Below, one piece after another: positions 10,882-20,782 of a stretch of 64,000 nucleotides of DNA. Every line of letters starts with the position of its first letter. Position 1 is the first letter of the stretch. This DNA is from Xenorhabdus poinarii G6 (GTDB taxonomy: Bacteria > Pseudomonadota > Gammaproteobacteria > Enterobacterales > Enterobacteriaceae): assembly GCF_000968175.1 (NCBI RefSeq), contig NZ_FO704551.1, positions 2,294,001 through 2,358,000 of the forward strand. The letters run 5' to 3'. The translations under genes and the position numbers were made by a program. The notes below the pieces were generated by a model. That model was given only the letters and a program-made list of their open reading frames with translations, did not search any database and was not told the DNA's origin.

Positions 10882-13848
10882 TTATTTCCTGCGAACCGGC
10901 AAACCTGATCCACGAATTCCTGCTTGCGGCAGAACCAATACGGCTGCCGACCATGCCGGCATTGTGATTTCACTCTGTTCTGAGATCCGTACTCCCGCAG
11001 CCAGAGACGCTTCGCCCAATTCACGTTGAATATCATTTAACATCAATCCCTTGACGTTAAGATCTTTCACCGTCACCGACCAGGGTGCAGCATTAATCAC
11101 AACGACCAGACCATCAAACCGCCGATCAAGATCACCTGACGTCATATTGCCATCATCAATCGTCATGACCAGTAAACCCATTTGCTGATGTGGGCCGACA
11201 TTAACAAAATCCACTCGCTGCCTGACCGCAGCCCCGTGACCCAACGTCATTAAGGGTGAGAATTGACGTAGCCGCAATAACTCCTGATAAAACGCCACCA
11301 TCGGTAATAATTCATTTTTACCCGGTTTTTTCACCTGATTTTTCACACGATGAATCAGTGGATAATTATCACCATCATCCGCTCGTCCGGGCAGCCCCAC
11401 ATCATAATTATTGTCCTGATAGTCATAGCTGACACGGTTAAACCAATCGCCGGCGTCATAAGAGTCACGGGTAAAAGATTTTGAACGCAATAATTCTGAA
11501 CCCTGTTGATCAAACGCCAGCCCTTGTCCGAGGAAAACGGTAGCAAGCGAGATTGCCTGCATACGAACCCGTGTCCACAAATCGGCCTCATGAGCCGCTT
11601 TATAGCTAATAATATCCCACAAGGTTTGGTTATCGTGTTTAGAGACATAATTCAGCGCCTCAGTCGGATCGGACGCATAACCCGCCGCTACGCCTTTATA
11701 GTCCATTTCACGTCCTGTTTTCACGGCGCCGTCTTTATCGATCATGACAAAATCAGCCAGATTGCCAGCCATGCCCAGACGAACCAAATCCCATAAATGG
11801 CGAACGTTATCGGCATCTGGCCCGGCAATTTCATTCGGTAACACTTCAGCACCATTACCGACCCCCTGATGGCGGCGAATACTGTCAGCAACATCAAATG
11901 GCCCACCGCCACGCACAGCATCACGCAACCGATCAGAAAAAGTCCCTATCCCCGTTCCTTTCAGGTTGATTTGAGAAGCAGTTTCGAATCGATCATCTTG
12001 ATCCGAATTCCAGCCCTCACCGAAAAAGTACACCGATGGGTTAATAACCCGCACTTTTTCCAGCGCCGATATCATTTGTGCTTTGGGGTGATAGCCCATT
12101 AAATCAAACCGGAACGCATCTATCTTATAATCGTTAACCCACGTCACCAGAGAATCTTCTATCAGTTTGGCAAACATACGACGTTCAGGTGCCGTGTCGG
12201 AACAACAGGTATGATTTTCAACCTTGCCCGTGATTTCATCCAAACGGTGGTAATACCAGGGCACAATCTTATCCAACACTGATGTATTGGCTGTCGGACC
12301 TGCCGCATCGGTATGGTTGTAGACAACATCCATGATCACATTCATGCCTAATTGCTGTTTGATCGCCTGTATCATGGTACGAAACTCTTTTATACGCCCA
12401 ACACCTTCAGGCTCCGTCGCGTAAGACCCCTCCGGTACTGAATAGTGAAACGGATCATAACCCCAGTTATAGGAATCCGTTTTTGCCACCATCGCATTCA
12501 ATTCTTGCACCTGCGGATGATTGATATTGTCATCACGTTGCAGCTGCTGCAAAACCTCCCGTACGGTCAATGAACGATGACAATAATCAGCAAAACGACT
12601 GTTTTTCACCCTTGGATTTATTTGGCACAGACGGCTAAAAGGGTGTTCAAGATCCGCAACCTGATGACGAAATTCATTGATAGACGCGATATCAAACACC
12701 GGCAGCAATTCCAGATGCGTCATTCCCGCCTCACTCAGCGCCTTAAGATGCCTGAACATGTCGCTGTTCTTGTCAGTCAGCGCCAGGTATTTACCCCGCC
12801 AGGCAGCGGGGATTGTTTTATCTGCGGCGGAAAGATCACGAATATGCGCTTCATAGATGGTCATGCGCGCAATGTCCATCGGGGTATTTTGTGGATGTGG
12901 TGCCAACAGGTTATCCCAGTTATGTGGCTTTAATGCCTCATCATTCAGGTTAACGACCTGACTATATTCCGAATTCGTCGACAGGCTATGAGAGTAGGGA
13001 TCGGTCACTTCGTAACGTTCTACCTGACGGGATTGAGGGTGGTAAACCTGTAAAGCATAGCGATAATAAGCACCGTTTAATTTCTTATCACCTTGCCATG
13101 ACCAAGAGCCACTGGCTGCATCCCGTTGCATGGCGTGATTGGCGATAATCTGTTTATCCTGATCATAGATAACCAGACTCACCTTTTGGGCTGTCGGTGC
13201 CCACAACCTGAATATCACACCGGTACGATTTATCCGTGCGCCATATTCCCATTTCGCCGCCGCATCAGCGAAACGATCATCCAACACGCCTGCCGTTTGG
13301 ACTTGCGTTGCCGCCAGAAATAAGCCGTGTTGATTAGTGGATACAACCACCAAATCGCCGGTCAGCAGTTGATCTATATCCACATTTTCTGGCAAACGGA
13401 AGGCTGGCCACGTTGCCAGATGAGGGAATTTTTTTGCGCTTTCCTGACTTAACGTCGTTGGCGTGAGTGTCAGATAGTTATCGGTAAGATGGCCACGGTT
13501 ATTGATCTCTACCCTATTATTGGGGTTGTAATACAGCCGGACAATCGCTTTATTTTCACCACCTGACCATAATAACGTTTGGCTATCAACCCAATGTGCG
13601 GCGGCTTGAGAAATTTCGGGGACAGAATGAGCGGGATCAGTATGACAACGAGAGACCGGTTCACTGCCTGCTCGCTGCTTCAAACGTTGTGTCATCAGTT
13701 TCTCCTGCGTGTTGAACAAATAACACTGACTTTGTATAAGACTATTTGGTACAAAACGGCCTGTTGCACAGCTTGTCAGTAATAAAATCACTAGGCTATT
13801 GCATACAATAAGATAAAATTTTCGCCAAAAGACAGATTTCACAGTCAA
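10882..13848 (-). CDS. pulA: Lipoprotein pullulanase-type alpha-1,6-glucosidase (GH13)
   Basis: This 988-residue enzyme is predicted to cleave alpha-1,6 branch points of pullulan, glycogen or amylopectin. A lipoprotein signal is visible (hydrophobic VILLL then LLTSC, lipobox Cys near residue 27), so it should be membrane-anchored. Carbohydrate-binding and N-terminal beta domains precede the GH13 barrel. The pullulanase signature YNWGYDP is present. Catalytic residues are Asp582 (FRFDLMGY, nucleophile), Glu611 (FFGEGWN, acid/base) and Asp739 (KHDNQ). The gene is convergent with kdpD, 42 bases away. No pul secretion genes are nearby. The exact name (PulA versus another limit dextrinase-type enzyme) is the uncertain part. 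Confidence 0.85.
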   Translation of the reverse strand: MTVKSVFWRKFYLIVCNSLVILLLTSCATGRFVPNSLIQSQCYLFNTQEKLMTQRLKQRAGSEPVSRCHTDPAHSVPEISQAAAHWVDSQTLLWSGGENKAIVRLYYNPNNRVEINNRGHLTDNYLTLTPTTLSQESAKKFPHLATWPAFRLPENVDIDQLLTGDLVVVSTNQHGLFLAATQVQTAGVLDDRFADAAAKWEYGARINRTGVIFRLWAPTAQKVSLVIYDQDKQIIANHAMQRDAASGSWSWQGDKKLNGAYYRYALQVYHPQSRQVERYEVTDPYSHSLSTNSEYSQVVNLNDEALKPHNWDNLLAPHPQNTPMDIARMTIYEAHIRDLSAADKTIPAAWRGKYLALTDKNSDMFRHLKALSEAGMTHLELLPVFDIASINEFRHQVADLEHPFSRLCQINPRVKNSRFADYCHRSLTVREVLQQLQRDDNINHPQVQELNAMVAKTDSYNWGYDPFHYSVPEGSYATEPEGVGRIKEFRTMIQAIKQQLGMNVIMDVVYNHTDAAGPTANTSVLDKIVPWYYHRLDEITGKVENHTCCSDTAPERRMFAKLIEDSLVTWVNDYKIDAFRFDLMGYHPKAQMISALEKVRVINPSVYFFGEGWNSDQDDRFETASQINLKGTGIGTFSDRLRDAVRGGGPFDVADSIRRHQGVGNGAEVLPNEIAGPDADNVRHLWDLVRLGMAGNLADFVMIDKDGAVKTGREMDYKGVAAGYASDPTEALNYVSKHDNQTLWDIISYKAAHEADLWTRVRMQAISLATVFLGQGLAFDQQGSELLRSKSFTRDSYDAGDWFNRVSYDYQDNNYDVGLPGRADDGDNYPLIHRVKNQVKKPGKNELLPMVAFYQELLRLRQFSPLMTLGHGAAVRQRVDFVNVGPHQQMGLLVMTIDDGNMTSGDLDRRFDGLVVVINAAPWSVTVKDLNVKGLMLNDIQRELGEASLAAGVRISEQSEITMPAWSAAVLVLPQAGIRGSGLPVRRK

Positions 13849-13933
13849 ACCTCTTCAATAGAAAGAGTACATTCACCATTTGCCGGGGATCTTTTTATTG
13901 AATTGATTAAACAGGGAATGAGATCTACTCACC

Positions 13934-13976
13934 TCCTCCTTGATTAATAAATATCAGGGGGGAGGGGAAAGGATGA
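13934..13976. promoter_or_regulatory. Possible MalT boxes upstream of the pullulanase gene
   Basis: GGATGA at 13971-13976 on the plus strand and GGAGGA on the minus strand (13934-13939) both match the known MalT box core GGA(T/G)GA. They lie 86-128 bases upstream of the pullulanase start, and MalT activates pulA in enterobacteria. Six-base matches are weak evidence in a purine-rich stretch. Confidence 0.35.
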
Positions 13977-14124
13977 GTGATTGCTGTAAGGGACGCATTT
14001 TTAGCGTTGAGATACGTCTCATAATAGACAGATAAAAAATATCCCGATAAAACATACTCAGATAACAAAATGAATTATGATTTACCACATTAGTCAAACA
14101 CAGTAAAGATAGGGATAATTGAAC

Positions 14125-14553
14125 ATGAGTACCTGGCTGGTTTATGCCTTACTCTCTGCGCTGACAGCAGCGCTAGTGGCCATTTTTGGCAAAATTGGGT
14201 TGCAAAATCTGGATGCCAATACAGCCACGGCAATTCGGGCGGTCATCATGGCACTGTTTCTGGTAGGTGTTGTTGCTGTACAGGGAAAATTGAATCTGAT
14301 CAGCGAAATTATGGCTAATCGCAAGGCGCTGTTATTTATCCTACTCAGTGGCATTGCCGGCGCCCTCTCCTGGTTATTCTATTTTCTGGCGATCAAACAT
14401 GGCAATGTTTCCCAAGTGGCTCCGATCGATAAATTGAGTGTCGTCTTTGCGGTCATTCTGGCGGTCATTCTATTTGGTGAGAAAATTTCGCTACTGGCTT
14501 CCGCTGGCATTGTGCTCATTACCCTCGGCGCTTTGATGGTCGCTTTGGGATAA
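14125..14553 (+). CDS. EamA-family small membrane transporter (DMT superfamily)
   Basis: A 142-residue protein made of about five hydrophobic helices, equal to one EamA repeat rather than the two of a full 10-helix transporter. Features include TALVAIFGKIGLQ near the start, AIRAVIMALFL, and the C-terminal GEKISLLASAGIVLITLGALM typical of EamA. Single-repeat DMT proteins presumably work as dimers. ATG 14125 is chosen over an upstream TTG. The substrate is unknown. It is followed by a bidirectional terminator shared with pgm. Confidence 0.8.
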   Translation: MSTWLVYALLSALTAALVAIFGKIGLQNLDANTATAIRAVIMALFLVGVVAVQGKLNLISEIMANRKALLFILLSGIAGALSWLFYFLAIKHGNVSQVAPIDKLSVVFAVILAVILFGEKISLLASAGIVLITLGALMVALG

Positions 14554-14618
14554 CCCCATTTACCGTGATAAATCCCGCAACATCATCAATAGCGATCACC
14601 CACGTCACAAAAACCAAA

Positions 14619-14649
14619 AAGCCGTAACAATCGCTACGGCTTGTCTTTT
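14619..14649. terminator. Bidirectional rho-independent terminator between EamA gene and pgm
   Basis: AAGCCGTA pairs with TACGGCTT over an eight-base loop. It is flanked by an A-run on the left and T(C)TTTTT on the right, so it can end both the plus-strand EamA transcript and the minus-strand pgm transcript. Confidence 0.85.
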
Positions 14650-14672
14650 TCTGGTCAGAAATGACGCATTCA

Positions 14673-16313
14673 TCAACCTGCCGCGAAGACCTGATTGACG
14701 ATCGCCTGAGCCTCTTGCTCAATTTTTTCTCGATGCTCTGCACCGAGGAAACTTTCACAATAGATTTTATAAGCCTCTTCCGTACCAGAAGGGCGGGCAG
14801 CAAACCAACCGTTATCACTCATCACTTTCAAGCCGCCAATGGACGCCCCGTTGCCCGATGCCGTTGTTAGACGAGCCGTTATCGGATCACCTGCCAATAC
14901 ATCGGCCTTCACCATTTCTGGCGACAACTTGGACAATAACGCTTTTTGCTGATGAGTCGCCGGCGCCTGAATACGACTGTAGCTCGGTGTACCAAATCTG
15001 GCAGCCAGTTTGTCGTAACGTTGCTGTGGGTTCTCTCCGGTGATAGCGGTCATTTCAGCCGCCAGCAAGCAAAGAATAATGCCATCTTTATCCGTTGACC
15101 ACGGCGTGCCATCAAAACGCAGGAAAGAAGCCCCCGCACTTTCTTCTCCACCAAAACCCAGCTCACCTTGATATAACCCTTCCACAAACCATTTAAAACC
15201 GACGGGCACTTCCACCAATTGACGACCCAGATCGGCAACAACACGATCAATCATGGCGCTGGAAACCAGTGTTTTACCCACGGCTATTTTTTCCGACCAT
15301 TGAGGACGATGACGGAACAGGTAATCCACTGCCGTGGCCAGATAGTGGTTAGGATTCATTAAACCCGTCGGGGTAATAATTCCGTGGCGGTCATAATCGG
15401 GATCATTGGCGAAAGCCAAATCAAATTTATCACGCAGCTCCAGTAACCCGGCCATAGCCCAACGAGATGAACAATCCATGCGGATCACTCCATCATGATC
15501 CAGCGTCATAAAACGGAATGTCTGATCGATTTTGTCATTCACCAATGTCAGATCAAGGTTGTAATATTCGCCAATCCGTTGCCAGTAAGCAATCCCGGAG
15601 CCACCGAGAGGATCGATGCCAATTTTTAAATTCGCTTTCTGGATAGCGGCCATATCGACGACTTCACCCAGCGTGGTGACATAAGGATCGACCAAATCCT
15701 GAGCATGCAGGTATTCACTTTTTAATGCCTGTTCATAAGGCTGTCGCTTGACCCCATTAAGATCATTCATCAGCAATTCATTGGCACGACGTTCAATAAT
15801 GGCCGTCAAATCCGTATCGGCAGGCCCGCCATTGGGCGGATTATATTTAATTCCACCATCTTCGGGCGGATTATGCGAAGGGGTGATCACAATCCCATCT
15901 GCCCGGTTTTTTCCCTGACGGTTATGACATAAGATGGCATGAGAAATAACCGGAGTCGGTGTGAATCCGTTATTTTCCTGCACAATCACATCCACACCGT
16001 TCGCTGTCAACACTTCTAATACAGAGATGAATGCCGCTTCTGAAAGGGCATGGGTATCTTTACCCACATAGCATGGGCCAGTAATCCCGCTGTGCAAACG
16101 CACTTCTGCAATCGCCTGAGCAATCGCCAGAATATGTAATTCGTTAAAACTATTGCGTCCAGCACTGCCGCGATGGCCAGAGGTACCGAATTTGACCTGA
16201 TGGGCCGGGTTTTCAGGATGGGGTTGTAAGGTGTAATACTGTGAGGTGAGTTGGGCAACATTAATTAAATCATGCTGTTGGGCGAGCTGCCCTGCTCTTG
16301 GATGAATTGCCAC
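14673..16313 (-). CDS. pgm: Phosphoglucomutase
   Basis: The enzyme interconverts glucose 1-phosphate and glucose 6-phosphate, feeding glycogen, LPS and trehalose metabolism. The 546 residues match E. coli Pgm (546). The catalytic phosphoserine loop is [13 protein letters not shown] (about 145), the metal loop is DPDYDRHG (about 310), sugar-binding GGEESAGAS lies near 395, and the phosphate-binding [12 protein letters not shown] is near the end. Start is GTG (16311-16313) behind AGGAG. It is read toward the EamA gene. Confidence 0.97.
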   Translation of the reverse strand: MAIHPRAGQLAQQHDLINVAQLTSQYYTLQPHPENPAHQVKFGTSGHRGSAGRNSFNELHILAIAQAIAEVRLHSGITGPCYVGKDTHALSEAAFISVLEVLTANGVDVIVQENNGFTPTPVISHAILCHNRQGKNRADGIVITPSHNPPEDGGIKYNPPNGGPADTDLTAIIERRANELLMNDLNGVKRQPYEQALKSEYLHAQDLVDPYVTTLGEVVDMAAIQKANLKIGIDPLGGSGIAYWQRIGEYYNLDLTLVNDKIDQTFRFMTLDHDGVIRMDCSSRWAMAGLLELRDKFDLAFANDPDYDRHGIITPTGLMNPNHYLATAVDYLFRHRPQWSEKIAVGKTLVSSAMIDRVVADLGRQLVEVPVGFKWFVEGLYQGELGFGGEESAGASFLRFDGTPWSTDKDGIILCLLAAEMTAITGENPQQRYDKLAARFGTPSYSRIQAPATHQQKALLSKLSPEMVKADVLAGDPITARLTTASGNGASIGGLKVMSDNGWFAARPSGTEEAYKIYCESFLGAEHREKIEQEAQAIVNQVFAAG

Positions 16314-16427
16314 GTTATTTTTCTCCTGGGAGAGTGCGCTGGCGTATCACCAGCGCAGTATAAATAAGTCAAACGATTGGATATGTAGGGCCATCAGCTA
16401 CAAGAAGATTCGCCAAATTAAGCCGGA

Positions 16428-16961
16428 TTAAAGAGTACCACACACTTTCTCGATCAAATTTGCCGGGAATTTCATATCCTGCATCACTTGTTCAATCATG
16501 CTACGTTTACGGTCAGTATTGGTATTAGTAATCACCCAAAAAGGCGTGCCGGGGATATGACGTGGTTTAGTTTGCTTACCACTGGCTAATAACGTGTACT
16601 CATCGCCCGCAAAGTAGGTACGGGTACGGCCATGCATCGTTTCTGTTGTTTTGGAAAAACCTTCGCTATCCAAGCGATAGAGTGTAGACAGAATCAGTAG
16701 AAAACGCTCGATCGATTTTTTCTTCTCAGCGTACTTATCAGAAAGCAATAATTCACGAATAACACGGACAGCATCACGGGAGCGGGTAGCAGGAGTGCTA
16801 ACAACAGGTAGCGGGGTGTTAGCAGGCTCTGTCATTTGTACTGGCTGCCCGACGTCCAATTTCAATATGCGCCGTAAAATATCAGATGCACTTTCACCGA
16901 TATGCAGAGTTTGGCTTGCAATAAAGCGGTAAAGGTCTTCATCAACTTCTATCGTTTTCAT
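16428..16961 (-). CDS. seqA: SeqA, negative modulator of replication initiation
   Basis: SeqA binds hemimethylated GATC sites, sequesters oriC and the dnaA promoter, and organises new DNA. The N-terminal oligomerisation helix begins MKTIEVDEDLYRFIA. The linker is proline/threonine-rich. The C-terminal DNA-binding domain includes TETMHGRTRTYFAGDE and HIPGTPFWVITNTNT. Length 177 against 181 in E. coli. It lies just upstream of pgm on the same strand (114 bases apart), as in E. coli. Confidence 0.97.
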   Translation of the reverse strand: MKTIEVDEDLYRFIASQTLHIGESASDILRRILKLDVGQPVQMTEPANTPLPVVSTPATRSRDAVRVIRELLLSDKYAEKKKSIERFLLILSTLYRLDSEGFSKTTETMHGRTRTYFAGDEYTLLASGKQTKPRHIPGTPFWVITNTNTDRKRSMIEQVMQDMKFPANLIEKVCGTL

Positions 16962-17231
16962 TTCTATCCAGTACTGTTCTTAATGAAAAATTTATCTTGG
17001 GATTATAAGATATAATATCAAAAAACAAAACAATTAAACTTTCAATAACTTAAAGTGATTCTCAATGTTAAAAAGGATCATTGAAAAATTGACTTCCCGC
17101 TAAAATAAATCAATCAGTTACAACTATTTCTCATCACATTCATCCCATTGAGTTTGTCACTGTTCACATGTCATGATATTAAGTATCGCAATATTAAACA
17201 TAACATAAATGGTATTAAATTTAGGCAAATC

Positions 17232-18011
17232 ATGAAGTCAAATCGTCAATTAAATTATCATTTTCACACCCCGGAAAAGCCGCAAAGCTCAACGCCTATT
17301 GTCTTGATTCACGGGCTTTTTGGGGATTTAAACAATCTGGGAATATTGGGGCGTGATTTACAACAACATTATCCAGTGCTGCAAATCGATGTCCGTAACC
17401 ACGGTATTTCACCGCGCCTGGAAAACATGGATTACCCGGATATGGCACAGGACATTTTGTCTCTCCTGGATGAATTAACGATATCCAAAGCGATCATTGT
17501 CGGGCATTCCATGGGTGGCAAAATCGCCATGACCATGACAGCCATTGCACCGGAACGCATTGAGAAAATCGTCGTGATTGATATGGCGCCAGTCGCTTAC
17601 TCCGTCCACCGCCACGAACATATTTTTGCTGCATTGAACAAAGTCACGACTGCCGGTGTAGACACCCGACAAGCCGCAACGGAGATTATGCAGCAGGATA
17701 TTCAGGAAGAAGGTGTTATTCCATTTTTACTGAAATCCTTTCGCCAAGGAGAATGGAAATTTAATCTGCCTGTTTTACAAAATGAGTATGAAAAGATTAT
17801 GGGTTGGGAAACGCTTCCGGCGTGGCATAAACCGGCTTTGTTTATTCGTGGCGGAAATTCAGATTATATTACGGAGGAATATCGTGCAGCGATTATCAGT
17901 CAATTTCCACAAGCAACGGCCTGGGTTGTTGCGGGTTGCGGGCATTGGGCTCATGCAGAAAAACCGGACGCGGTTCTCCGGGCCATTTATCGTTTTTTAG
18001 CCACAGAATAA
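17232..18011 (+). CDS. ybfF: YbfF-type esterase (alpha/beta hydrolase)
   Basis: A 259-residue cytosolic alpha/beta hydrolase. The oxyanion/HG motif is VLIHGLFGDLNNLG, the nucleophile elbow is VGHSMGGK, and the catalytic histidine is in GCGHWAHAEKPD. Alignable throughout with E. coli YbfF (254 residues), which hydrolyses acyl-CoA thioesters and short esters. The ATG at 17232 is chosen over an upstream in-frame start at 17148 because family proteins begin there. It is divergent from seqA, as in E. coli. Confidence 0.93.
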   Translation: MKSNRQLNYHFHTPEKPQSSTPIVLIHGLFGDLNNLGILGRDLQQHYPVLQIDVRNHGISPRLENMDYPDMAQDILSLLDELTISKAIIVGHSMGGKIAMTMTAIAPERIEKIVVIDMAPVAYSVHRHEHIFAALNKVTTAGVDTRQAATEIMQQDIQEEGVIPFLLKSFRQGEWKFNLPVLQNEYEKIMGWETLPAWHKPALFIRGGNSDYITEEYRAAIISQFPQATAWVVAGCGHWAHAEKPDAVLRAIYRFLATE

Positions 18012-18202
18012 CCTGGCTATCAACCCACTCATCGGTGGGTTGATGAAAAACAAGGCAGGATCAATATAAAAATAATGATATCTCATTCATTGCTGACCTC
18101 TTAATATATTCAAAAGATCAATAATCAGAAAATATTATACCAATACTAAATAATATCTTTCAGATAAATAAAACATCTTTACTTTAATTAAGGATAGAAA
18201 TA

Positions 18203-18940
18203 ATGAATGATCATATTTTATATAATCCGATTGCCCATCTTTATGCTCGTTTTTCAGATTCAACCCGACATACCGGCGTAGAAATTAGAACCTTCCTCAA
18301 TCTCGCTGGCGATATTACCGGAAAATCCGTATTAGATTTAGCCTGTGGGTATGGTCTTTTTAGTCGGGAATTCAAAAATCGGGGGGCGGCAAACGTCATT
18401 GGTATCGATATATCAGATAACATGATAGCGATTGCCAGAAATAAGTCAGAACACGATAACGATGACATCGAATTTCATATAAGAAATGTTTGCACGATGG
18501 AATCGTTCGGCAAATTTGATCTTATCGTTGCCGCCTGGTTATTCTGCCATGCGGAATCTTTTGACGATCTGAAAGCGATGTTCCGTACCGTTGCCGATCA
18601 CCTTAAACCTGACGGTAAAATGATCGCGTATACCTATGAACCTGATTTTCGATTAGACAAAGGGAACAATGAAAATTACGGTGTCAAGGTACTCAGTGAA
18701 GAGCCAGTGAAAGAGACAATCCGAGTCAGTGCGGAATTCCTGACAACGCCACCCAGTCCTTTTACCCTGTATCGTTGGAGCCGTGAGCAGTATGCGCAAG
18801 CAATCACTGAAGCAGGTCTTAAGCACTTCTCATGGCATAAGCCCATGTTGTTAGACAGTGATATTGAAAGCCGTCCTCCGGGTTTTTGGGATGATTATCA
18901 GCGCAACTGCATTGAGACTGCGCTTGTTTGTCAGCACTAA
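18203..18940 (+). CDS. Class I SAM-dependent methyltransferase
   Basis: A 245-residue Rossmann-type methyltransferase. Motif I is LDLACGYGLFSREF, motif II includes GIDISDNMIAIAR, and a motif IV-like FDLIVAAWLFCHA follows. The acceptor is unknown; the layout is that of small-molecule methyltransferases with a C-terminal substrate lid. It lies alone between ybfF and the toxin-antitoxin pair, on the left flank of the accessory region that holds the MARTX locus. Confidence 0.85.
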   Translation: MNDHILYNPIAHLYARFSDSTRHTGVEIRTFLNLAGDITGKSVLDLACGYGLFSREFKNRGAANVIGIDISDNMIAIARNKSEHDNDDIEFHIRNVCTMESFGKFDLIVAAWLFCHAESFDDLKAMFRTVADHLKPDGKMIAYTYEPDFRLDKGNNENYGVKVLSEEPVKETIRVSAEFLTTPPSPFTLYRWSREQYAQAITEAGLKHFSWHKPMLLDSDIESRPPGFWDDYQRNCIETALVCQH

Positions 18941-18988
18941 TCAATGGGATTACCTGCGTGTTGGTGATCCTGTATGTCGCCCCCTTGC

Positions 18989-19020
18989 GTAATGACAACG
19001 ACATTACAATCTGATATAAT
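18989..19020 (+). promoter_or_regulatory. Toxin-antitoxin promoter with overlapping inverted repeat
   Basis: A sigma-70-like promoter reads ATGACA (18992-18997), a 17-base spacer, and TATAAT (19015-19020). The inverted repeat GTAATG (18989-18994) / CATTAC (19002-19007) overlaps the -35 box. This is where an antitoxin repressor would be expected to bind for autoregulation. A GGAG ribosome binding site then precedes the antitoxin ATG. Confidence 0.6.
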
Positions 19021-19053
19021 TAGCGAAGTCCGTTATCTATTCCGGAGTTCATT

Positions 19054-19359
19054 ATGCCAAATCAAAGCAATCCCATGAAGAAACCAGAAACAACCGTTGC
19101 CCGTTCAACGCTGAACCTGCGAATTAAACCTGAAGATAAAATCCTGCTAGACCGTGCAGCGAACTCGGTCGGTAAAAACCGCACTGAGTTTATATTGGAA
19201 GCGGTTCGCCGTGCAGCAGAAGAAACACTGGCGGATCTGCGGGTAATCAAAGTAAGCCCAGAAGTGTATCAGGCGTTCGTGGCTCAACTAGATGCACCCC
19301 CGCGAAGCAACGAAGCGCTCAGGAAAACCATGATGTCTAAATCTCCTTGGGAAAAATGA
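19054..19359 (+). CDS. DUF1778 (TacA-type) antitoxin
   Basis: This 101-residue protein has an N-terminal ribbon-helix-helix DNA-binding domain (STLNLRIKPEDKILLDRAA then TEFILEAVRRAAEE) and a C-terminal tail expected to wrap the toxin. DUF1778 antitoxins such as TacA/AtaR neutralise GNAT toxins and repress their own operon. Its stop overlaps the toxin start (ATGA at 19356-19359), so the two are translationally coupled. Confidence 0.9.
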   Translation: MPNQSNPMKKPETTVARSTLNLRIKPEDKILLDRAANSVGKNRTEFILEAVRRAAEETLADLRVIKVSPEVYQAFVAQLDAPPRSNEALRKTMMSKSPWEK

Positions 19360-19868
19360 CAGTGAATCTGACTGAACCTGAACCACTTCAGCACAGCCAC
19401 AGCATAGAAGCATTCTGCTCCGGCGAGGAATCGCTGGATCACTGGCTGAAAACTCGCGCTATGGCAAACCAGCGCTCCAGGGCATCCCGCACCTTTGTGA
19501 CTTGTATTGATAACCAGGTAATGGGCTATTACGCATTATCGACCGGCGTCATAACCACATCTCAGGCCGTCGGGCGATTCAAGCGAAACATGCCCTCTGA
19601 CATCCCCATCATCCTGCTCGGACGATTGGCCGTCGATGTGAAGGCCAAAGGGATGGGGATAGGGCGGGCTCTTGTCAAAGATGCCGCACTCCGTGTCTTA
19701 CAAGCCTCCGGGCTGGTGGGTGTTCGGGGTATGGTTGTTCATGCCCTGTCCGAAGAGGCGAAACGCTTCTATGAGTATATCGGATTTGTTCCTTCTCCCA
19801 TCGATCCCATGATGCTAATGATCACGTTAACAGACCTCCAACTCGCCATGGGTATCCACCCAAACTGA
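19356..19868 (+). CDS. GNAT acetyltransferase toxin (TacT-type)
   Basis: A 170-residue GNAT protein. The acetyl-CoA binding loop is AKGMGIGRALVKDA (RGxGxG/A-type pattern), preceded by the core strand LLGRLAVD. The C-terminal FYEYIGF motif contains the conserved catalytic-type tyrosine of this toxin family. TacT/AtaT-like toxins acetylate the amino group of aminoacyl-tRNAs and stop translation. ATG 19356 is used rather than an upstream TTG, because it overlaps the antitoxin stop and has a GGGA site. Which aminoacyl-tRNA is targeted cannot be read here. Confidence 0.88.
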   Translation: MTVNLTEPEPLQHSHSIEAFCSGEESLDHWLKTRAMANQRSRASRTFVTCIDNQVMGYYALSTGVITTSQAVGRFKRNMPSDIPIILLGRLAVDVKAKGMGIGRALVKDAALRVLQASGLVGVRGMVVHALSEEAKRFYEYIGFVPSPIDPMMLMITLTDLQLAMGIHPN

Positions 19869-19873
19869 ACATC

Positions 19874-19898
19874 AAGCCCGGCCTTTCGGGCTTTTTTT
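19874..19898 (+). terminator. Rho-independent terminator of the toxin-antitoxin operon
   Basis: AAGCCCG pairs with CGGGCTT over a short GCCTTT-type loop, followed by seven T residues. It starts six bases after the toxin stop codon. Confidence 0.9.
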
Positions 19899-19936
19899 CG
19901 TCATCCGCCTGTCATCACGGATATAGGTCAAATTGT

Positions 19937-20764
19937 TCATCTGTGACTGGCGTTCACGTCATCCCGAGGCGAAGCATTCATGATTTCTACGACACGATCA
20001 AGTAATCTCGGTGTACATGCGGATATCAAGCTGCCACCCAAGATGACGTTTTCCCGCTCGCCACTCAAGGCACAGAAATCACCGCCAGCTTCTTTGATAC
20101 AGGGTAAAATCGCCGCGCTATCCCACGGTTTCATCAGGGTATCAATAGCGCAATGCAGACGTCCGGCCGCGACCATTGCGTGCTGGTAAGCATCATTCAC
20201 AAACGTAAAATCACGGGCTGATTTAACTAATCCATCCAAATGATAAGCGACAGTGCCTTCCGTAAAGTGATAACGTGTACTGTGTATGCCTGACGCGGCA
20301 ATAACAGCCTGTTCCACGGTTTCCGGTGAGTTTTCTGCAATCTTGAGTTGGCGCAATGGCTTGCCTTCCACATGCATCCAGCAACCCTGACCTTTTGATG
20401 CATACACCACAGTCGAAATAGCCGGAAAACTCATCACGCCAATGACCGGCTCACCTTTTTCAACAAAAGCAATCAAAGTACTGAATAAAGGGACACCGTA
20501 TATAAATGCTCTTGTGCCATCAATAGGATCAATGATCCAACCAGAATCAAATTCTGCGGCTCCACGCAACCCAAATTCTTCCCCCCAAACAGGGACACCC
20601 GGCGTGCGTTTAGCAAAGATATCCCGAAGCTCTGCTTCCAGGATGATATCCGTTTGCGTGACCACCGAACGATCAGGTTTGTAATCACACTGCCCCGCAC
20701 CATCAAAAGCATCTTGCGTTTTTTTCCTTACCGCATTCACCGCATCAAGCGCAATCTTCAACAT
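19937..20764 (-). CDS. Inositol monophosphatase family phosphatase (HisN-like)
   Basis: A 275-residue Mg2+-dependent phosphatase. The family signature is WIIDPIDGTRAFIYG, with the metal ligands also in VVTQTD and GEEFG, and the second site is KPWDSAAILPCIKEAGG. The sequence style (RAFIYGVPLFSTLIA, NDAYQHAMVAAG) is closest to histidinol-phosphatase/HisN-type members, which act on histidinol phosphate. Inositol phosphate is the alternative substrate. ATG 20764 is chosen over an upstream GTG because GGAG lies ten bases before it. It lies directly downstream of rtxA on the same strand, separated by a terminator. Confidence 0.85.
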   Translation of the reverse strand: MLKIALDAVNAVRKKTQDAFDGAGQCDYKPDRSVVTQTDIILEAELRDIFAKRTPGVPVWGEEFGLRGAAEFDSGWIIDPIDGTRAFIYGVPLFSTLIAFVEKGEPVIGVMSFPAISTVVYASKGQGCWMHVEGKPLRQLKIAENSPETVEQAVIAASGIHSTRYHFTEGTVAYHLDGLVKSARDFTFVNDAYQHAMVAAGRLHCAIDTLMKPWDSAAILPCIKEAGGDFCALSGERENVILGGSLISACTPRLLDRVVEIMNASPRDDVNASHR

Positions 20765-20782
20765 CGTTTCGTGACTCCGTTT

